Shown: piece after piece, positions 17,370 to 21,036 of the stretch
Position numbering within the stretch: position 1 is the stretch's first letter
How the letters are laid out: every line of letters begins with the position of its first letter
IMG/VR virus record: IMGVR_UViG_3300036945_000842
Coordinates: 1 to 21,036 of that record
Reading direction: 5' to 3' (one strand)
From: a virus
DNA: 21,036 nt
The notes under the pieces: model-generated
What the model was told of the DNA's origin: nothing
The model's input: the letters and a program-made list of their open reading frames with translations, nothing else
Database searches by the model: none
Translations under genes and position numbers: made by a program

Positions 17370-17420
17370 AGTAGCAGCGGGCTTCGATTCCGCTGCTTCC
17401 GAAAACATTGAGGAAATCAA
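17370..17420 (+). promoter_or_regulatory. Leader element L, most symmetrical copy
   Basis: AGCAGCGG (17373-17380) and CCGCTGCT (17390-17397) form a perfect eight-pair inverted repeat around the loop GCTTCGATT. They are followed by TCCGAAAACATTGAGG, AAATCAA and the ATG at 17421. No T run follows, so it is not an intrinsic terminator. This copy precedes a late gene, which shows that the element is not confined to the early small-gene array. Confidence 0.85.
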
Positions 17421-19202
17421 ATGCCACTAGCACCACCAATCGACACAATCCAACAACCAGCCGTGGGAATCTACGGACTGCCGGTCGGTGCGTCTGCTGG
17501 TGCGATGGTGTTGCTGACGGCTGCACAGATTCGGACACATGCAGACTTGAGTGGGTACGTCCCCTACACGGGTGCGACTGGTGCGGTTACGCTGGGGGAG
17601 TATGGGCTGACGTGCGGGAATATCACATCAACTAACTTAATTACCTCCAACGAGACTACTACCACTACTTGGGAGGTACCAGGCGGCCAAAATCTCACTA
17701 TACAGGGAAAGGCTGGAATCCTAAATCTAAGCGATGGGAACCAGAATCTTAAAATAGTATCCACTAGCGTCACGCTGGGTGTTACCAACGGAAGAGATTT
17801 GTTGGGGTGCAGAAATCTGTACCAAGCAAATGGAACAACAGCAGTCATCCAAACAATCGAAAAGACATTCACCTCTGCAACATCCCGCGAATGGATCCAA
17901 TCCGGCTGGAACGCGACTGATTCAGCTTATGATGTCGGTGTGTCGTATCAGGGATCTGCGGGCGGAAGTTTACAGGCGGTAAGGATTGGGAACAGGTCAG
18001 CGGCTGGGACGTTTGCAGGGCTGACTGTTGCGACGACTGGGATTGTGACGTTTTCTAACCACGTGGCCTTAACAAATGACTTGAATTTGTCAGCAGGAAC
18101 ACAGGTAGCATGGGCAACAAAATCACAATTACGAGCCATTGATGTAAACGGAACTCTGCGACTGGCTAACAATGCCTCGACCGCTGGAATTCAATTTGAT
18201 GTCCGTACAGACGGTACGCTGAAACTATGGGATCGCACCTTATCCAGTGTGGCGAAATTGGACTGCGGCCAAGTGACCTGCAGTGCAATCACGGCGAGCG
18301 GCACAATCCTCACCCGCAACGGCACGTCTCCAACCTCAATCCAGATCACGAACACCTACACCTCCGCGACTTCATTCGGCCTGCTGGACATTCGTGCCAA
18401 TGCTGCACAGACAGCCTACGAGATCAGCAGTTTCCTCGGCAGTGCAGGTGGTGCGAATCTGCCGATCAATATTGGGCATAGGATTGCTGACGGGACGTTT
18501 ACGATTGCGTTGAGTGTGGCGACGAATGGTGAAGTTTCCTTTAATCGGGGGGATGCCGTCAATCCGGTTTTCTTCGCTGGCAATAATGAATTTTCTTTGC
18601 GGGCGGTTGGATCAGTTGGGTTTCGTACTATAAATAATGCCCAAACTGGAACTACAGATGCTAAGTTAGTACGACATACGACAGCAACACTGGGCTTATA
18701 CGCAAATAGTGGATTGGCAATTCGTAATCTTGCCAACTCAGCCGACGCAGCCCTAACCTGTGGGGCGATCACGGCGAGTGGACAAATTATCGGTACTGAG
18801 TCTAGGATTAGTCTTAGTTCTGGTGTGGGTGGTCAACTTGCTGGGTATATTAACACAGTTCCGATTTTCTCTGCGTCAACATCAGGAGGGTTTCGCTTAC
18901 AAAACACGGTCGCGTTTGGGTTTGCTAATATATCCGCGGGTATTGATGCGGCTGCTGATGCGACAATAAGTCGCCAGTCCGCTGGTGTGGTGCAAATAGG
19001 GACGACATCGAATAACGCTCTGGGGTCTTTGGCATGTGCCGCCATCACGGCAAGTGGCACAATCATCCAAGTACCACCAGCATCAGTCACGCTCGAAACC
19101 AACGGTCAATTCAGCATCGAAATGACATCCGACACAGCCGGGAATCTGGTCTATCGTGGATCAGACGGAACTACACGCAGAGCAGCACTCACATTCGCTT
19201 AA
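17421..19202 (+). CDS. Tail-fibre-like repetitive structural protein
   Basis: This 593-residue protein has an N-terminal segment with 'LLTAAQIRTHADLSGYVPYT' and 'GATGAVTLGEYGLTCGNITS', the Y-V-P-Y-T-G-A-T motif typical of phage tail-fibre repeats. Thr/Ser/Asn/Ala-rich beta-strand repeats follow. A module of about 65 residues, beginning T-S-A-T-S and containing G-S-A-G-G and 'IGNR/IGHR...A-G/D-G-T-F', occurs at about 148-213 and 310-375. A junction motif C-x-A-I-T-A-S-G-x-I occurs near 288, 447 and 540. No C-terminal autocleaving chaperone (peptidase S74-like) is present. Trimeric beta-helical folding and host recognition are inferred from the family style. It starts behind leader L. Confidence 0.75.
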   Translation: MPLAPPIDTIQQPAVGIYGLPVGASAGAMVLLTAAQIRTHADLSGYVPYTGATGAVTLGEYGLTCGNITSTNLITSNETTTTTWEVPGGQNLTIQGKAGILNLSDGNQNLKIVSTSVTLGVTNGRDLLGCRNLYQANGTTAVIQTIEKTFTSATSREWIQSGWNATDSAYDVGVSYQGSAGGSLQAVRIGNRSAAGTFAGLTVATTGIVTFSNHVALTNDLNLSAGTQVAWATKSQLRAIDVNGTLRLANNASTAGIQFDVRTDGTLKLWDRTLSSVAKLDCGQVTCSAITASGTILTRNGTSPTSIQITNTYTSATSFGLLDIRANAAQTAYEISSFLGSAGGANLPINIGHRIADGTFTIALSVATNGEVSFNRGDAVNPVFFAGNNEFSLRAVGSVGFRTINNAQTGTTDAKLVRHTTATLGLYANSGLAIRNLANSADAALTCGAITASGQIIGTESRISLSSGVGGQLAGYINTVPIFSASTSGGFRLQNTVAFGFANISAGIDAAADATISRQSAGVVQIGTTSNNALGSLACAAITASGTIIQVPPASVTLETNGQFSIEMTSDTAGNLVYRGSDGTTRRAALTFA

Positions 19203-19212
19203 GGTAATTATC

Positions 19213-19626
19213 ATGCCATTTGAAATCCCATCAGCAACATTCGACGCATCCGAACACGCTCGCAATAAAGCCATCAGGGCTAATCAACTCGAAGCCTCGA
19301 TCCTGCAACAGTACAAGGATAGTTTCGAGGATTTTTGGGGCGTATCAGGTAGTGACGTGACGACCGAAGTTGATGGTGTATCCGTCACCGCATTTGTAAG
19401 CAACGGCAGTCGATACAGCGTGCAGGAGATGCAGCAAGTCATCGACACCCTTGGAGCGGCTGCAATCCAGATCCTGACGGGAGCCGCAGGACTGACTCAA
19501 TTTATCGACGCAGCTTATCCGGGTGTTTTGCCCGATCGGTACAAGACGGCCGCATTTGAATACACGATTGGCCAAAATGGTTTGGTCATCGGAAACCTTA
19601 ACAAATTTTGGAATGTGACCCCATGA
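19213..19626 (+). CDS. Unknown protein downstream of the tail fibre gene
   Basis: This 137-residue protein starts at ATG 19213, with AAGGTAA seven bases upstream; the in-frame ATG at 19156 lies within the fibre gene. It has a helical first third (EHARNKAIRANQLEASILQQ), then an alpha/beta part: 'VTAFVSNGSRYSVQEMQQVI', 'QILTGAAGLTQFIDAAYPGV' and a C-terminal strand region 'YTIGQNGLVIGNLNKFW'. It resembles small tail-associated proteins in layout only. Its stop overlaps the next start (ATGA-like, ATG 19623). Confidence 0.6.
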   Translation: MPFEIPSATFDASEHARNKAIRANQLEASILQQYKDSFEDFWGVSGSDVTTEVDGVSVTAFVSNGSRYSVQEMQQVIDTLGAAAIQILTGAAGLTQFIDAAYPGVLPDRYKTAAFEYTIGQNGLVIGNLNKFWNVTP

Positions 19627-19874
19627 AAGTCGAACTAACCCTGCAACAAGCGGACGTACTCGTTGAAGCTCTTGGGCTTGCACTGGCTGCCGTCCCACCA
19701 GCTCAGCGAGTTGCCGTCTCAGTCAATCAATACGCTCCAATCGTGCAAGCACTTCAACAGGCCGCACAACCAGCTCAGCGAGTTGCCGTCTCAGTCAATC
19801 AATACGCTCCAATCGTGCAAGCACTTCAACAGGCCGCACAACCAGTTGATCCACCTACGACGGATGAAACATGA
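19623..19874 (+). CDS. Small protein built on an exact 24-residue tandem duplication
   Basis: This 83-residue protein has a start (MKVELTLQQADVLVEALGLA) followed by the segment PAQRVAVSVNQYAPIVQALQ-QAAQ twice, identical at the nucleotide level with a period of 72 bases. The repeat is amphipathic and helical (VNQYAPIVQALQQAA). The end is Pro/Thr/Glu-rich. It overlaps the genes on both sides by four bases, so it is translated within the tail operon. Without the duplication it would be a 59-residue single-helix protein, so the duplication doubles its second helix. Function unknown. Confidence 0.6.
   Translation: MKVELTLQQADVLVEALGLALAAVPPAQRVAVSVNQYAPIVQALQQAAQPAQRVAVSVNQYAPIVQALQQAAQPVDPPTTDET
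19697..19845. repeat. 72-bp exact tandem duplication
   Basis: Bases 19697-19768 are repeated exactly at 19769-19840, and the first few bases of a third unit (CCAG) follow. The duplication stays in frame in the gene at 19623-19874. The absence of any difference between the copies suggests a recent event. Confidence 0.95.
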
Positions 19875-20320
19875 CCACACAGACAGTCAACGTCGACGCA
19901 TACGGCTACACCGGAACTTTCGGTGCGAAGTTGCGTGATCCTGACACGATTGCGACATTGGTTGCAACTGCTGACACGGTTGTTACGAGCGGCACGATTG
20001 CCTCTCGATTTGTCTGCACGTTCGGGGAAGTGTCGGTGATTCCAGCGGGTGAATACTTGCTGGAATTCATCGTGAATGGTGTGAGTTACATCCTTTACGT
20101 CACACTGACTGGGGTTGACGGCGAGGTTGCTCTAGCGAGGGCGGAGCGAGCAGCGGTACTGGACTCCGCTACTGCTCTGCAAATCAATCGAATTGAAGCA
20201 GTGGCGACCGGCACAGTCACCGGGGCTGGAACGTCAACGGAAGTCTTTGTTGGGCCATCCGCAACGCTAACGATCACTGTCGATGCGAGCGGCAATAGAT
20301 CAGCAGTGGTGGTGACATGA
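19871..20320 (+). CDS. Probable tail or baseplate structural protein, beta-rich
   Basis: This 149-residue protein is coupled by ATGA to the preceding gene. The first 90 residues alternate Thr/Val strands (TQTVNVDAYGYTGTFGAKL, then 'SRFVCTFGEVSVIPAGEYLL' and 'YILYVTLTG'), consistent with an immunoglobulin-like or jelly-roll domain. A helix follows (ALARAERAAVLDSATALQIN), then a Gly/Thr-rich C-terminal beta segment ending 'TVDASGNRSAVVVT'. The layout, a beta domain with a helical linker and a second beta segment, is common in accessory tail proteins. No specific family is recognised. Confidence 0.6.
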   Translation: MTTQTVNVDAYGYTGTFGAKLRDPDTIATLVATADTVVTSGTIASRFVCTFGEVSVIPAGEYLLEFIVNGVSYILYVTLTGVDGEVALARAERAAVLDSATALQINRIEAVATGTVTGAGTSTEVFVGPSATLTITVDASGNRSAVVVT

Positions 20321-20529
20321 GTTTGAGGACATTTAATCAGCGGGCTTTTAATGCTCGGACGTTTAATGCTCGGACGTGGGGCGGTTCAGATCCAGCCATC
20401 GTCACGACACGCCTTTCGCTGATCGGGACATCACGCCAGCGACTAAGTATTGAAGGCACATCAATGGAGCGACTCGCGACAACCGGTACATCACAGCAGC
20501 GATTGACTATTGAGGGATCAAGCCGATGA
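20317..20529 (+). CDS. Small repeat protein of phage tail region
   Basis: This 70-residue protein has two kinds of internal repeat. The N-terminal part repeats a five-residue unit (RTFNQ, RAFNA, RTFNA, RTWGG). The second half repeats a ten-residue unit, R-L-x-[I/L/T]-x-G-[T/S]-S-x-x, four times (RLSLIGTSRQ, RLSIEGTSME, RLATTGTSQQ, RLTIEGSSR). It is coupled by ATGA at both ends and lies between two probable tail genes. The units could form a small beta-solenoid or collagen-like extension, but this is speculation. The clear periodicity is the evidence that it is a real gene. Confidence 0.55.
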   Translation: MSLRTFNQRAFNARTFNARTWGGSDPAIVTTRLSLIGTSRQRLSIEGTSMERLATTGTSQQRLTIEGSSR

Positions 20530-20918
20530 CAGCACAGGTACACAGAAGACGGGTCGGGGATCTGCGGACAGTACTGCCGGTCACATTGCAGCAGCCTGAT
20601 TCAAGCCGCACTCTCGCGGCTATCGACCTGACAGGGCTGACAGTCACGTTCAAGATGGTCAATGCTGCGGATGGGACAACAAAGATTGCAGCAACATCAA
20701 CAGGTGTTACTGTGGTGACTGCTGCAAGCGGCACGGTTAACTATGATTTCAGCAGCACGGGTGTTGATGCGGCGGGCGTCTATTGGGGCACGTTTCTGGT
20801 GACGGAATCGGGACAGACTGATGCTGTGCCGGTGAGACAGAAGGACCTGAAGATTGTGATTGATAGTGATACGCAGACGGGTGAACAGGCTTACGAAGCT
20901 GCGGTTGCGGCGGGGTAA
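20526..20918 (+). CDS. BppU-N-like baseplate/tail domain protein
   Basis: This 130-residue protein is coupled by ATGA. It begins with a basic segment (HRRRVGDLRTVLPVTL) and then 'DLTGLTVTFKMVNAADGTTK', 'VNYDFSSTGVDAAGVYWGTF' and ends in 'KIVIDSDTQT' with a short helix. The sequence 'L-P-V-T-L...[I/V]-D-L-T-G-x-T-V-x-F-x-M...' followed by 'G-x-Y-x-G-x-F-x-V' is the pattern of the BppU N-terminal baseplate domain found in phage upper baseplate proteins, often as single-domain proteins. It would be an immunoglobulin-like module binding tail or fibre proteins. Family call by pattern only. Confidence 0.62.
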   Translation: MTAQVHRRRVGDLRTVLPVTLQQPDSSRTLAAIDLTGLTVTFKMVNAADGTTKIAATSTGVTVVTAASGTVNYDFSSTGVDAAGVYWGTFLVTESGQTDAVPVRQKDLKIVIDSDTQTGEQAYEAAVAAG

Positions 20919-20970
20919 AACTGCTCGAAAATCGACCATGCTGGAGCAGTTTCAATCAGGTCGATTTTCG
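20918..20970. repeat. Two interleaved inverted repeats after the tail operon
   Basis: AAACTGCTC (20918-20926) pairs with GAGCAGTTT (20944-20952), and CGAAAATCGACC (20926-20937) pairs with GGTCGATTTTCG (20959-20970). The two stems interleave, so they can form as alternatives or together as a pseudoknot. No T run follows either, so this is not a standard terminator. A related TGATTTTTGACC follows at 20981-20992. Confidence 0.75.
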
Positions 20971-21012
20971 ACAATCGTGATTGATTTTTGACCATAAAAT
21001 TTCAATGGGTCC

Positions 21013-21033
21013 TCCCGGGGTGTTTTGCCGGGA
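21013..21033. repeat. Short GC hairpin at window end
   Basis: TCCCGG (21013-21018) pairs with CCGGGA (21028-21033) around a nine-base loop containing TTTT. It lies at the window edge, so what it leads into cannot be seen. Confidence 0.4.
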
Positions 21034-21036
21034 TAC

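Noticed and set aside
17373-17397. Leader hairpins as intrinsic terminators
   Set aside because: None is followed by a T run; the downstream sequence is A-rich and leads into a ribosome binding site.
1-21036. CRISPR arrays, insertion sequences, integrase and att sites
   Set aside because: No regularly spaced direct repeats, transposase or integrase genes were found; the leader elements are irregularly spaced and separated by coding sequence.

Overview
The window is a stretch of a tailed-phage (caudovirus) or prophage genome. It reads almost entirely on the + strand and contains no ribosomal RNA, CRISPR array or insertion sequence. No capsid, portal, terminase or integrase gene is visible. 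The lysis region encodes a lipoprotein, which points to a diderm host. A papain-type peptidase in the lysis block and a secreted-type protein with a Cys-rich, Arg-rich 'GLFGRRR' tail make me lean towards a planctomycete-like host. That host call is inference and is not secure.

Region 1 (1-8657) is a replication and recombination operon. In order it holds a gene tail, a DUF1064 nuclease, a Sak4-like annealing ATPase, a DUF669 SSB-like protein, a small unknown gene, an Xre-type HTH protein, a long coiled-coil protein, a small unknown gene, a RadD-like SF2 helicase, a RecD/Dda-like SF1 helicase and a large primase-helicase fusion. No replicative DNA polymerase is present, so host polymerase (or one encoded outside the window) is presumably recruited. 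An intrinsic terminator interrupts the operon at 1693-1721, and a very strong one closes it at 8677-8709.

Region 2 (8710-9057) is non-coding. It holds an AT-rich block flanked by identical 16-bp repeats built on CTTCCGTCA, with inverted copies further out, and is a good candidate replication origin. A ribbon-helix-helix gene too short for routine ORF calling follows it.

Region 3 (9058-14009) is an array of about a dozen tiny genes: membrane proteins, zinc-knuckle proteins, a Lar-like protein, a KOW-like protein, a Tat-signal protein and a HAD phosphatase. Its striking property is that the spaces between genes are versions of one leader element: a GC-rich imperfect inverted repeat (around AGCGGA...TCCTCTGCTT), then an A-rich segment containing the Shine-Dalgarno sequence (around GAAAACATTGGGGATTTCAA), then the start codon. 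It begins at or just after the previous stop. This resembles in concept the start-associated and extended start-associated sequences of cluster K mycobacteriophages. The leaders also show that several naive starts are too far upstream, and they expose broken or recoded genes that have no normal start. A 123-bp exact duplication and a 50-bp exact duplication suggest gene-cassette shuffling.

Region 4 (14007-17369) starts with a tRNA-like cloverleaf RNA. It continues with a lysis block: a two-helix holin-like protein, a membrane-anchored thioredoxin-like protein, a papain-family cysteine peptidase (probable lysin), a lipoprotein and three small proteins, two of them membrane proteins. Most are joined by ATGA stop/start overlaps.

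Region 5 (17370-21036) opens with the most symmetrical copy of the leader and holds a tail-fibre-like gene, then five small genes, several repetitive, probably for tail or baseplate decoration. It ends in interleaved inverted repeats.
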